Translations under genes and position numbers: made by a program
NCBI GenBank assembly: GCA_965223485.1
Contig: OZ244993.1
Coordinates: 1,364,001 to 1,428,000 of the forward strand
Length of the DNA stretch: 64,000 nt
Reading direction: 5' to 3'
Source of the DNA: VXPQ01 sp965223485
Lineage (GTDB): Bacteria > Bacteroidota > Rhodothermia > Rhodothermales > VXPQ01
In this document: positions 9,599 through 18,360 of the stretch, in pieces
Layout of the letters: each line of letters starts with the position of its first letter
Position numbering within the stretch: the stretch's first letter is position 1
Notes under the pieces: generated by a model
Databases searched by the model: none
What the model was told of the DNA's origin: nothing
The model's input: only the letters and a program-made list of their open reading frames with translations

Positions 9599-9931
9599 AT
9601 GACCGCTTATTACGAATCGCATCACCTGTCCCGCTTTGGCGATATCGGGAAGGGGAACAAGGAGTTGGCCGATCTTTTCTTTGCCTGGTACGGGAAAGTG
9701 TTCGAGGAAGGCGCCCTTACGGTGCGCGAAAAGGCGCTGATCGCGCTGGCCGTGGCCCATACCGTACAGTGCCCCTATTGTATCGACGCCTACACGGACG
9801 AGTGTCTCGGGAAGGGGGCGGACCTCGAGCAGATGACCGAGGCCGTGCATGTAGCCACGGCGATACGGGGCGGCGCCTCGCTGGTGCACGGCGTACAGAT
9901 GCTGGAACAGGTCGAAGCTAAAACTATGTAA
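9599..9931 (+). CDS. Carboxymuconolactone decarboxylase / AhpD-like protein of the arsenosugar cluster
   Basis: 110-residue all-helical protein of the CMD family with the redox-type CPYC motif at about residues 58-61 and the following helix (IDAYTDECLGKG). Small CMD proteins of this type are commonly encoded next to the ArsS-type radical SAM enzyme, as here (72 bp downstream). The start at 9599 (MTAYYESHHL) was preferred to the in-frame ATG at 9542 because the extra 19 residues look like untranslated leader. An AhpD-like thiol reductase/peroxidase role is inferred; substrate unknown. Confidence 0.8.
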   Translation: MTAYYESHHLSRFGDIGKGNKELADLFFAWYGKVFEEGALTVREKALIALAVAHTVQCPYCIDAYTDECLGKGADLEQMTEAVHVATAIRGGASLVHGVQMLEQVEAKTM

Positions 9932-10003
9932 AGCTTGTAATTTTATGTGCCGGTTTGTCCGCCGGTTTTCCATTCATCCGTTCTGCGAGACGGTTTGTCG
10001 CAT

Positions 10004-11149
10004 ATGGAAGTATCCACTGAATTCATCGCGTTGAAGCAGCTTCCCGGGGGGGATGGCAGTTCGCTCGACCTCGAAGGACCGAGGGTTACCACCAGTCTCC
10101 GGTACCGGCGCGAACTTCTTGCCCGACCGGAAGAGCAGTTGCGCGTGTTGAACGCGATCGGGATTGACGCAGGCCCCTCGAAAACGGGGGATTTCGACAA
10201 GGACCTGGCGATTTCGGGCTGGGGGCGTCTGACGCCTGTGCAACTGGACATTTTCCAGATCAATGTGGGCAAACTGTGCAACATGACCTGCCGGCATTGC
10301 CATGTCGATTCGGGGCCGGACAGAACGGAGGAGAACATGGACCGGGAGACGGTGGACGCCTGTCTCCGGGCCATTGACCTGTCCGGTGCGCACACGGTCG
10401 ATCTGACGGGCGGCGCGCCGGAACTGAATCCTCATTTCAGGTACCTCGTGGAGGAGTGCGTTCGGCGCGGAAAGCATGTCATCGACCGGTGTAACCTGAC
10501 CATTCTGACGGCGCGCCGCTTTGCCGATCTGCCGGAGTGGATGGCCGAGCGGGGGGTGGAAGTGGTATGTTCGCTGCCGCATTACCGGCAGTCGGGCACG
10601 GACGCGCAGCGGGGAGATGGGGCCTATACCCGGAGCATTGCCGCGATCCGGAAACTGAATGCAGTGGGATACGGCCGGGGGCATGCGGACCGGCGGTTGA
10701 CGCTGGTGACGAATCCGGTCGGGGCGTTTCTTGCGCCCAGCCAGCAATCGCTCGAACGGGAATGGAAGGAGGCGTTGGCGCGGAATCACGGGATCGCGTT
10801 CGATCGCCTGATTGCGCTCAACAATATGCCGATGTCCCGTTACCTCGAATGGCTGGCGGATAAGGGCCTTGTGGAGGAATATATGCGCCGGATCGTGCAG
10901 GCTTTCAATCCGGCGGCCATTGCGGGGTTGATGTGCCGCAATACGTTGTCGGTGTCCTGGGACGGGTATTTGTACGATTGCGATTTCAACCAGCAGCTCG
11001 ATATGCGGCTCGACCTGCCTGGCGGGCTGCGCCCGCATGTGCGGGATTTCGATTTGGAGGCGTGGCGCCGGCATGCGGTGCGGACGGCGCGGCATTGTTA
11101 CGGATGCACGGCAGGGGCCGGGAGTTCGTGTGGGGGGCAGATGGTGTAG
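10004..11149 (+). CDS. arsS: ArsS-type arsenosugar biosynthesis radical SAM protein
   Basis: 381 residues counted from the ATG at 10004. The radical-SAM cluster motif CNMTCRHC is followed by HVDSGPDRTEENM, and TVDLTGGAPELNPHFRYLVE and NPAAIAGLMCRNTLSVSWDG match the family that makes the sugar-linked arsenic product after ArsM methylation. The C-terminus ends in the Cys-rich block HCYGCTAGAGSSCGG; in some relatives one of these Cys is selenocysteine, here all are Cys. An upstream in-frame start at 9947 exists but adds a non-conserved leader. The arsM methyltransferase is not in the window, so the pathway must be completed elsewhere or the substrate differs. Confidence 0.85.
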   Translation: MEVSTEFIALKQLPGGDGSSLDLEGPRVTTSLRYRRELLARPEEQLRVLNAIGIDAGPSKTGDFDKDLAISGWGRLTPVQLDIFQINVGKLCNMTCRHCHVDSGPDRTEENMDRETVDACLRAIDLSGAHTVDLTGGAPELNPHFRYLVEECVRRGKHVIDRCNLTILTARRFADLPEWMAERGVEVVCSLPHYRQSGTDAQRGDGAYTRSIAAIRKLNAVGYGRGHADRRLTLVTNPVGAFLAPSQQSLEREWKEALARNHGIAFDRLIALNNMPMSRYLEWLADKGLVEEYMRRIVQAFNPAAIAGLMCRNTLSVSWDGYLYDCDFNQQLDMRLDLPGGLRPHVRDFDLEAWRRHAVRTARHCYGCTAGAGSSCGGQMV

Positions 11150-11151
11150 GG

Positions 11152-11193
11152 GGTATTAAAACCGCGAAAAAACTGGACAGATTGTACGGACCA
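11152..11193 (+). repeat. Solo terminus of an IS3-family element
   Basis: The last ~45 bp before the AAA-TOPRIM gene (11152-11198) match the reverse complement of the IS terminus at 22594-22640 at about 33 of 46 positions without gaps, and resemble the ends at 44498 and 49639. The terminal CA is at 11192-11193. No transposase is attached, because the arsS stop lies only 3 bp before the repeat. It marks the left edge of the defence block. Confidence 0.55.
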
Positions 11194-11221
11194 TTTCTTT
11201 AACGATCAGCACCACAATACT

Positions 11222-12832
11222 ATGTCTTTTAATCTCCATTTTTCGTCGCAAAACGCTGACGTGTCAACACTTGAACTAAAAGCCGGCGAGATGCTGTTTG
11301 TGCTGGGTGCGAACGGGACTGGCAAGTCGAGCCTGATGTTTCACTTTGCCAAAAGAAACGTAGGCAGAACGCGAAAGATTTCGGCTCATCGACAAACGTG
11401 GATGAATACTGACGCGCTCGACATGACTCCTGCGAGAAAATTGGAAACGGAGCAGCAAATTCGAAACATCGATCAGCAACAGCGATCACGATATCGCGAT
11501 GACTATGCGGCGCGGCGCGCCAGCATGACCATCTACGAACTCATCGACGCGGAAAACGTCCGCGCGCGAGAAATTACCGCATTTGTCGACCACGGTGACA
11601 TAGAAGCTGCTACCGAAGCCGCAAAAAAGGAAGCACCGATTACGATCATAAACGAACTACTTGTGCAATCGAATATGCCAATTGCGATCAGCATCCGCGA
11701 AAATGAACGTGTGATGGCAAGCAAAAACGGAGGTCCAGAATACAGTGCGGCAGAACTTTCGGATGGAGAAAGAAACGCCTTACTGTTGGCTGGCAACGTA
11801 TTGACTGCCCCAAGCGGATCGCTCCTGGTTATCGATGAGCCAGAGCGGCACTTGCATCGTTCCATAATTTCACCTCTGCTCAGGCAATTGTTCGAGCGCC
11901 GCTCAGATTGTGGGTTCGTCGTATCAACCCACGACCATGATTTGCCCTTGCAAATGCCTGGCGCACGAATTCTTCTCCTTCGCTCGTGTAATTTTGACGG
12001 TCAGAATGTTCGGAGTTGGGATGCAGACGAACTTTCGTCCGATATGCCAATTGACGACTTGCTTAAGCGCGACCTACTTGGCGCAAGACGCAAGATTTTG
12101 TTCGTGGAGGGCACTGAACATAGCTTAGACAAGGCGCTGTACAGCCTCATATTTCCGATGGTGTCTATCATTCCTAAAGGGAGTTGCCGTGATGTCGAAC
12201 ATGCTGTAGAGGGTGCGCGGGGAGCCGAAACCTTCCATTGGCTTCGCGCTTTTGGAATCGTCGATGGCGACGGATATGCACCGGAACAAATTGAGGTGAA
12301 AAGGACCAAAGGAGTATATGCGCTCCCTTTCTATTCGGTTGAGGCCATTTACTTTCACTCGCAAATCATTGAACGGATCGCAGCACGACAGGCCGCTGTA
12401 ACTGGCGAAGACGCTTCCGCTTTGGCTCAGCAGGCGCTGGCGGCAGGCATCGATGCCATTCGGGATCAGACCGAGCGCCTGAGTCGGAAAGTAGTCAAGA
12501 AATCGGTTAGAAAGCTGATCCTTGAGCAAATCCCGAACGATGATAACCTTCTTGCCGGTCGACCAGTGATTCTTCAGAATGATGCGACAGGTATTCTTGC
12601 CACGCGAAAAAGCGAGCTCGACAACGCAGTTGTGAACAGCGATTGGGAGACAATCCTGACAAAAAGCTCGGTACGAGAGTCACAATCGCTAGCCGAAATT
12701 GCAAAGGCTCTGGGCTTCCCCCAAAAACGGAAATACGAGAAAGCAGTTCGACATCTTCTCACAACAGATGAAAGCTCACTCACGTTTGTGAAAGGGCTAT
12801 TCGGTGACTTAGTCGTCCAGCTGAATGATTGA
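11222..12832 (+). CDS. AAA ATPase-TOPRIM (DUF4435) fusion, PARIS-like defence protein
   Basis: 536 residues. The N-terminal half is an ABC-type ATPase: Walker A GANGTGKSS at about 29-37, signature-like ELSDGERNALLLAG near 178, Walker B LLVIDEPERHLH near 200 and STHDHDLPL near 239. The C-terminal half is TOPRIM-like, with ILFVEGTEHSLDKALY near 292 and the acidic GIVDGDGY near 346, then a conserved block with SVEAIYFHSQIIE. This ATPase plus DUF4435 pairing is that of PARIS (AriA + AriB), which in some genomes is one fused gene; PARIS triggers abortive infection when a phage anti-restriction protein is sensed. The next operon is a type I RM system, which suits that role. Start is 25 bp past an IS terminus. 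Confidence 0.75.
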   Translation: MSFNLHFSSQNADVSTLELKAGEMLFVLGANGTGKSSLMFHFAKRNVGRTRKISAHRQTWMNTDALDMTPARKLETEQQIRNIDQQQRSRYRDDYAARRASMTIYELIDAENVRAREITAFVDHGDIEAATEAAKKEAPITIINELLVQSNMPIAISIRENERVMASKNGGPEYSAAELSDGERNALLLAGNVLTAPSGSLLVIDEPERHLHRSIISPLLRQLFERRSDCGFVVSTHDHDLPLQMPGARILLLRSCNFDGQNVRSWDADELSSDMPIDDLLKRDLLGARRKILFVEGTEHSLDKALYSLIFPMVSIIPKGSCRDVEHAVEGARGAETFHWLRAFGIVDGDGYAPEQIEVKRTKGVYALPFYSVEAIYFHSQIIERIAARQAAVTGEDASALAQQALAAGIDAIRDQTERLSRKVVKKSVRKLILEQIPNDDNLLAGRPVILQNDATGILATRKSELDNAVVNSDWETILTKSSVRESQSLAEIAKALGFPQKRKYEKAVRHLLTTDESSLTFVKGLFGDLVVQLND

Positions 12833-13157
12833 TCGCTTTTCTCGCATACGGATCATAGATATACACCGGATAATTGTCAATGATAAAGGCTTCCCGCGTA
12901 GCCTGAAACTGAAGGACAGCCAAGCATGCCAATCCGCGATCCCCACATAGATCATTGAAATTTGTCTCGGAAGCCAACACGCTGCAAACGGGATAAAAGC
13001 TGCACAGTAGGGCATCGAACCTCGCCAACCTCCCGGCGTTAGCAGTGATCGCGAAGTTCAAATGAAACGTGCGTGGAGGTACACACCCGAAGGAGAAGGG
13101 CGCCTTTAGAGGCTCGAGATTCCCCCGCTGCTCATAATATATCAATGCCTGTATTCG
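12833..13157. other. Spacer between AAA-TOPRIM gene and hsdM; no confirmed gene
   Basis: 325 bp without a plausible forward gene. A minus-strand frame (about 12809-13150) reads in part like protein (LACLAVLQFQATREAFIIDN, then YPVYIYDPYARK) but has no start outside hsdM and no recognised family, so it may be a relic. The promoter of the type I RM operon must lie here. Confidence 0.35.
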
Positions 13158-15140
13158 ATGAGTAACAACGATCTGCACTGGATCGCGAATTACATTTGGG
13201 GCATCGCCGATGACATTCTGCGCGACCTTTATGTCCGCGGAAAATATCGTGATGTCATCCTTCCTATGACTGTGCTCAGGCGACTGGATGCGGTGCTGGA
13301 AGACGGCAAGCAGGCCGTGCTGGATATGAAAGAAACGCTTGACACGGCGGGTGTGGTCGAGCAGGATCTGGCCCTGCGAGAGGCAGCCGGACAGGCCTTC
13401 TATAACACCTCGAAGTTTACCTTGCGCGACCTGAAGGCCCGGGCGAGCCGCCAACAACTCACCGCCGACTTCGAAGCCTATCTCGACGGATTCTCGCCCA
13501 ACGTGCAAGATATCCTTGACAATTTCGAGTTCCGAAACCAGATCCCAAGATTATCCAAGGCTGATGCCCTGGGAGCGCTGATCGAAAAACTCACATCGCC
13601 CGACATTAACCTGAGTCCCACCCCGGTGAGGAATTCCGACGGTTCTATCCGGCATCCCGGTCTCGATAACCACGGGATGGGCACGATCTTCGAGGAATTA
13701 GTTCGACGATTCAACGAGGAAAACAACGAGGAGGCCGGCGAGCACTGGACCCCACGGGATGCCGTGAGACTCATGGCAAAGCTCCTTTTCCTCCCCGTTG
13801 CCGACAGCATTGCCTCGGGCACCTATCTCCTCTACGACGGTGCCTGCGGGACCGGGGGCATGTTGACCGTAGCCGAGGAAACACTACAGCGGCTCGCGGA
13901 GAGGCGCGGCAAGCAGGTGTCCATCCACCTCTTCGGCCAAGAGATAAATGCCGAAACCTATGCCATCTGTAAGGCAGATCTCCTGCTCAAAGGAGAGGGC
14001 GACGCTGCAGACAATATCGTCGGAGGGCCGGAGTATTCGACCCTCTCCAACGATGCCTTTGGGGCACGCGAGTTCGATTTCATGCTCTCCAATCCGCCTT
14101 ACGGCAAGAGTTGGAAATCGGACCTGGAGCGAATGGGCGGCAAAAAGGACATGTGGGATCACCGTTTTGTCATCGAACATGCGGGTGACCCCGAGTACTC
14201 GCTGGTGACTCGTTCCAGCGATGGTCAGATGCTCTTCCTTGCGAACAAACTCTCCAAGATGAAGCGGGACACCCCACTCGGCAGCCGGATTGCCGAAGTG
14301 CATAATGGAAGTTCTCTATTCACAGGGGGTGCCGGCCAAGGGGAGAGCAACATTCGCCGCTGGATCATTGAGAACGACTGGCTGGAGGCCATCGTCGCCC
14401 TTCCGCTGAACATGTTCTACAACACCGGCATCGCGACGTACGTCTGGGTGATCACCAACCGCAAGCCGGAACACCGCAAGGGCAAAGTGCAGTTGATCGA
14501 CGCCACGAAATGGTTTCAGCCGCTGCGCAAAAACCTGGGTAAGAAAAACTGCGAGCTTTCGGAAGCGGACATCACACGTATCTGCAATACATTCCTTGAT
14601 TTCAAGGAGACGGAGCAAAGCAAGATATTTGACAATGCCGCCTTTGGCTACTGGAAGGTGACGGTCGAGCGACCGCTGCGGCTCGAAGGCACTGATCCCA
14701 ATCGTGTCTACAAGGCCGCCGAAATCAAGAAGCTCAAGGAAAGCTGCGAACGCAGTGAGACCGCGCCGCCCGTCATCAAGAAGATCCACAAAAGAGGCAC
14801 GGAATCCGATCCACTCCGCGGCCGGTTTGAGGCCACTGTCAACGGCAGGCCCGTCGTGGTGGAATACGAACCGGACACCGATCTGCGCGATGCCGAGCAG
14901 ATTCCGCTGCAGGAAGAGGGTGGAATTGAAGCGTTCCTGAGTCGGGAAGTCCTGCCTTATGCTGCGGATGCGTGGTATCAGTCTAATAGTGTGAAGATTG
15001 GTTACGAGATCAGTTTCACTCGCTACTTCTACAAACCGCAACCGATGCGAACGCTGGAGGAGATTCGGGCGGATATCTTAGCGACAGAGAAGGAAACCGA
15101 AGGACTTCTTGAACAAGTTTTACTGAGAGGCTCGGCATGA
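13158..15140 (+). CDS. hsdM: Type I restriction-modification methyltransferase subunit HsdM
   Basis: 660-residue adenine-N6 methyltransferase. An N-terminal helical HsdM domain is followed by SAM-binding motif I LLYDGACGTGGML at about 224-236 and catalytic motif IV FDFMLSNPPYGKSW at about 306-319 (NPPY marks N6-adenine methylation). The C-terminal ~200 residues are charged and helical, as expected for contact with HsdS. Somewhat longer than typical HsdM (~520). First gene of a four-gene operon; its stop overlaps the next start as ATGA at 15137-15140. The start at 13158 is the first ATG before the conserved N-terminal LHWIANYIWGIADDILRD. Confidence 0.95.
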   Translation: MSNNDLHWIANYIWGIADDILRDLYVRGKYRDVILPMTVLRRLDAVLEDGKQAVLDMKETLDTAGVVEQDLALREAAGQAFYNTSKFTLRDLKARASRQQLTADFEAYLDGFSPNVQDILDNFEFRNQIPRLSKADALGALIEKLTSPDINLSPTPVRNSDGSIRHPGLDNHGMGTIFEELVRRFNEENNEEAGEHWTPRDAVRLMAKLLFLPVADSIASGTYLLYDGACGTGGMLTVAEETLQRLAERRGKQVSIHLFGQEINAETYAICKADLLLKGEGDAADNIVGGPEYSTLSNDAFGAREFDFMLSNPPYGKSWKSDLERMGGKKDMWDHRFVIEHAGDPEYSLVTRSSDGQMLFLANKLSKMKRDTPLGSRIAEVHNGSSLFTGGAGQGESNIRRWIIENDWLEAIVALPLNMFYNTGIATYVWVITNRKPEHRKGKVQLIDATKWFQPLRKNLGKKNCELSEADITRICNTFLDFKETEQSKIFDNAAFGYWKVTVERPLRLEGTDPNRVYKAAEIKKLKESCERSETAPPVIKKIHKRGTESDPLRGRFEATVNGRPVVVEYEPDTDLRDAEQIPLQEEGGIEAFLSREVLPYAADAWYQSNSVKIGYEISFTRYFYKPQPMRTLEEIRADILATEKETEGLLEQVLLRGSA

Positions 15141-16168
15141 ATGGGCAATCCGGTCTTCTCAGTTCGATCGCCGAAACCATCGCCGATTACCGCGAGGGGC
15201 ACCCAGTGCGACCGACCCCGGAACATGTGGACCGCTGGGTGAGCCAGTTCGACGCTCCGGTCAGACTGCCTATCCTCCGCGAGATGGACCATGTTCTAAA
15301 AAGAACATATTTCTCGCGAGCCACAACGATAGAGTACATGACAACTGTGTTCCGATCATCAAAGCTTGTCGGTGAGGATCCGTGTGCCTTTTGGACGCGG
15401 GTCAGGTTCCTCGATATCCAACGGCGCGGAGATAGCCAGAAGGAAATGCTTGTTCTATTCGGTAATCTGCTTGAGAAGGAATGCGGGGTTGGGGTGAATG
15501 ATTGCGGCGCAGATCCGCACGCATTTGTCTATCTCGACGATGCGATCTTCTCAGGTGGCAGGGTCCACGAGGATCTGGCGGCATGGATCGGTGATGAGGC
15601 ACCAAGTCAAGCCAATTTACATGTAATAGTCATTGCAACGCATGAAGGAGCTTGGTTCAACAAGAAGAAAATTGACAAGGTGGTAGAGGACTCGGGCAAG
15701 AAGATCGATATTAATTGGTGGCGCTTTATTAATCTTGAGAATCGAAAAAAATACAGGGATTCGTCCGATGTCTTATGGCCGGTCTCGATCCCAGAAGAGA
15801 ACTCGGTTCTGGATTATGTGACCGCTTTAAACCACCCGCTCGACTTGCGGGAACCAGGACAGGTGGGAGGAAAAGAAATTTTTTCCAGTGATGAGAACCG
15901 GCAAATTCTGGAGCGAGAATTTCTTAAAGCTGGCGTGCGCATTCGAGACATGTGTCCATACCTGAACAATTTTCAACGTCCGTTAGGCAATATGATTTTG
16001 AAAACACTGGGTTTCGGTTCTCTGATCGTTACATTCCGGAATTGCCCCAACAACGCACCACTGGTACTTTGGGTCGGTGATCCTTGGTACCCGCTTTTTC
16101 CGAGAGCAATTAACAGCGAAACGTCGTTCAATCGCTCCGTGGAGAATCTGGGCAAAGATTTCTTCTGA
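15137..16168 (+). CDS. Phosphoribosyltransferase-like protein embedded in the type I RM operon
   Basis: 343 residues. The informative part is AFVYLDDAIFSGGRV at about 129-143: a hydrophobic strand, two acidic residues and an S/T-G-G-R turn, matching the PRPP-binding motif of PRTase-fold proteins. The N-terminal ~120 residues are helical (SIAETIADYREGHPVRPTPE), a layout found in PRTase-like proteins reported in prokaryotic conflict systems. No separate nucleobase-binding hood is recognisable, so whether it transfers phosphoribose is unknown. It overlaps hsdM by 4 bp (ATGA) and shares one base with the next start (TGATG at 16166-16170), so it belongs to the RM operon and is not a passenger. It is not a standard type I RM component. 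Confidence 0.6.
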   Translation: MNGQSGLLSSIAETIADYREGHPVRPTPEHVDRWVSQFDAPVRLPILREMDHVLKRTYFSRATTIEYMTTVFRSSKLVGEDPCAFWTRVRFLDIQRRGDSQKEMLVLFGNLLEKECGVGVNDCGADPHAFVYLDDAIFSGGRVHEDLAAWIGDEAPSQANLHVIVIATHEGAWFNKKKIDKVVEDSGKKIDINWWRFINLENRKKYRDSSDVLWPVSIPEENSVLDYVTALNHPLDLREPGQVGGKEIFSSDENRQILEREFLKAGVRIRDMCPYLNNFQRPLGNMILKTLGFGSLIVTFRNCPNNAPLVLWVGDPWYPLFPRAINSETSFNRSVENLGKDFF

Positions 16169-18360
16169 TGGCACACGCAAGTCAGGTTCGCAAGTATGAC
16201 CCTACCGCAAGTGTCGTCTTCAGGAAAACGAAAGAGGACTTCGGGGGGTTGTCAAACATGGCCCCCGGGTTTCCCCTTGAGGTCAACGGAATCCGCATCC
16301 GCACTTCCGAGGCCCTTTATCAGGCATGCCGCTTTCCGCACATGCCGGATTTGCAGCGCCGGATCATCAATGAGCGCAGTCCCATGACGGCAAAGATGCG
16401 TGGCAAACCGTTCCGGAACGAGTCGCGCCCGGACTGGAATGCCGTGCGGGTTAAAATCATGCGCTGGTGTTTGCGCGTGAAACTCGCACAGAATTGGCAT
16501 CAGTTTGGCCAAGTCCTGCTGGAGACCGGTGACCGCCCTATCGTCGAGCGATCGCAAAAAGACGACTTCTGGGGTGCGAAAGCTACCCAGGGTAACATGC
16601 TCGTTGGCATGAATGTCCTCGGCCGGCTGCTTATGGAACTGCGCGAGCAACTAAAGGAGGATGCCCTGGAAAGCTTCAGGGTTGTCGAACCCCTCACCAT
16701 TCCCGAGTTCCTACTGTTCGACGAGCCTATCAAAACAGTGTACGCCAGTAAAGGTATCGGTCACGATACGAAGGGCCAAACATACCTAACTCCCCCTTTC
16801 CCAGCACCAGCACCCTCCGAGCCCCTTCAATTATCTTTTTTCCACCGCCGGAATGCTACTGAGACCAAAGTGCCAGTTCGGAATATCCGTAAAGCGCTTG
16901 TAGGACCCTACCCGGTCTACAAGGATTCTGGCATCGAGTGGCTACGGAAGGTACCACAGCATTGGGAGGTACGGCGGCTAAAGTACGTGCTGCGCGAGCG
17001 CGATAGCCGATCAATTGACGGGAGCGAGCAGTTACTTCGCGTGTCACAATACACCGGAGTCACAAAGCGTAAGCTGGTTGGCAATGGACAGGAGCCAGAC
17101 ACTCGTGCAGAGTCTCTGGTTGGCTACAAGCATGTCTATCCGAATGACCTTGTTGTGAACATCATGCTCGCGTGGAATGGAAGCATGGGCGTTTCGCAAT
17201 TCGACGGCATCGCAAGTCCTGCATATTGTGTCTATCGATTCAACCAAGAAGCAACTCCATGGTACTTCCACTATCTGCTTCGCTCTCCCCTCTACAAGTC
17301 ACGCATAAAGTCCGTTTCAACAGGTATTGTAGAAAGCCGCCTTCGTCTCTACACAGATGATCTATACCGTCTCGAAGCTATTCTCCCACCCGCTTCCGAA
17401 CAAGCCGCCATCGTCCGCTTCCTCGACCACGCCGACCGGCGCATCAGGCGCTATATCCGCGCCAAGCAGAAGTTGATCACGCTACTGGAGGAACAGAAGC
17501 AGGCCATCATCCACCAGGCCGTGACGGGCCAGATCGATGTCCGGACCCGGCCCTACCCGGCCTATAAGCCTTCTGGTGTGGAGTGGCTAAGTGATGTGCC
17601 GGAGCATTGGGGAAAATCGAAAAAAATCAAGTATCTATCATTCCTCAAAGGCAGACTCGGTTGGCAGGGACTAAAGGCTAGTGAGTACACAAACGTTGGG
17701 CCGTACATCGTAAGCAGTGCCCACTTCAGCGATCACAAGATCAACTGGGAAAAATGCCCCCATGTCACTCAGGAACGTTACGAGAGAGATGCAAATATCC
17801 AGCTTTCCCAAGGCGACATCTTGTTGATGAAGGACGGTGCGGCAATGGGAAAGCTTGCCTTTGTTGATAATCTCCCCGGCCTCGCGTGTTTGAATAGTCA
17901 TTTGCTGCTGTTTCGACCTCTCGCTTGTGATGAAGAGCCAACATACTTCCCACAGTTTATGTTCTACTACATGCAGACCGAATACTTTCAGGGATACGTC
18001 CAAATTAATGGCACAGGTGCCACGTTTCTTGGGATTTCTCAGGAATCGGTCGGGAACCACAAAATCTGCCTACCACCCTACTCCGAACAGGTCGCAATCG
18101 TCGAACGTTTGGACGAAACCATTGCCGAAATCGACATGGTGATAGTCGGGGCAAACCGCGAGATCAGCCTCCTCCGCGAATACCGCACCCGCCTGATCGC
18201 CGATGTCGTCACCGGCAAGCTCGATGTGCGCGAGGTGGCGGCAAAACTGCCAGAGGTCGATCTCCTTGCTGACGAGAGCGACGCGGACGACACCCCGGAC
18301 ACCAAGGCTGAATTGGATATCGACAAATTCAATTCCGCACTCGAAGAGGCTAAGGCATGA
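16168..18360 (+). CDS. hsdS: NADAR domain fused to type I specificity subunit HsdS
   Basis: 730 residues, against roughly 400-450 for ordinary HsdS. Residues ~15-165 form a NADAR (YbiA/DUF1768) domain: FGGLSNMAPGFPLEVNG, the Glu-containing TSEALYQACRFP, and DDFWGAKATQGNMLVGMN followed by VLGRLLMELRE. Known NADAR enzymes cleave N-glycosidic bonds, including ADP-ribose from guanine in DNA. From ~245 two target-recognition halves follow, each beginning with the HsdS hallmark: YKDSGIEWLRKVPQHW at ~250 and YKPSGVEWLSDVPEHW at ~470. Each half ends in a conserved coiled spacer (EEQKQAIIHQAVTGQIDV; REYRTRLIADVVTGKLDV). The two recognition domains differ, giving a bipartite target. The stop overlaps hsdR (ATGA at 18357). 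The fusion is continuous in frame, with no frameshift. Confidence 0.85.
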   Translation: MAHASQVRKYDPTASVVFRKTKEDFGGLSNMAPGFPLEVNGIRIRTSEALYQACRFPHMPDLQRRIINERSPMTAKMRGKPFRNESRPDWNAVRVKIMRWCLRVKLAQNWHQFGQVLLETGDRPIVERSQKDDFWGAKATQGNMLVGMNVLGRLLMELREQLKEDALESFRVVEPLTIPEFLLFDEPIKTVYASKGIGHDTKGQTYLTPPFPAPAPSEPLQLSFFHRRNATETKVPVRNIRKALVGPYPVYKDSGIEWLRKVPQHWEVRRLKYVLRERDSRSIDGSEQLLRVSQYTGVTKRKLVGNGQEPDTRAESLVGYKHVYPNDLVVNIMLAWNGSMGVSQFDGIASPAYCVYRFNQEATPWYFHYLLRSPLYKSRIKSVSTGIVESRLRLYTDDLYRLEAILPPASEQAAIVRFLDHADRRIRRYIRAKQKLITLLEEQKQAIIHQAVTGQIDVRTRPYPAYKPSGVEWLSDVPEHWGKSKKIKYLSFLKGRLGWQGLKASEYTNVGPYIVSSAHFSDHKINWEKCPHVTQERYERDANIQLSQGDILLMKDGAAMGKLAFVDNLPGLACLNSHLLLFRPLACDEEPTYFPQFMFYYMQTEYFQGYVQINGTGATFLGISQESVGNHKICLPPYSEQVAIVERLDETIAEIDMVIVGANREISLLREYRTRLIADVVTGKLDVREVAAKLPEVDLLADESDADDTPDTKAELDIDKFNSALEEAKA

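Noticed and set aside
12780..13508. 242-codon minus-strand frame across the hsdM start
   Set aside because: Most of it is antisense to hsdM and it has no start in the spacer; kept only as a note on the spacer.
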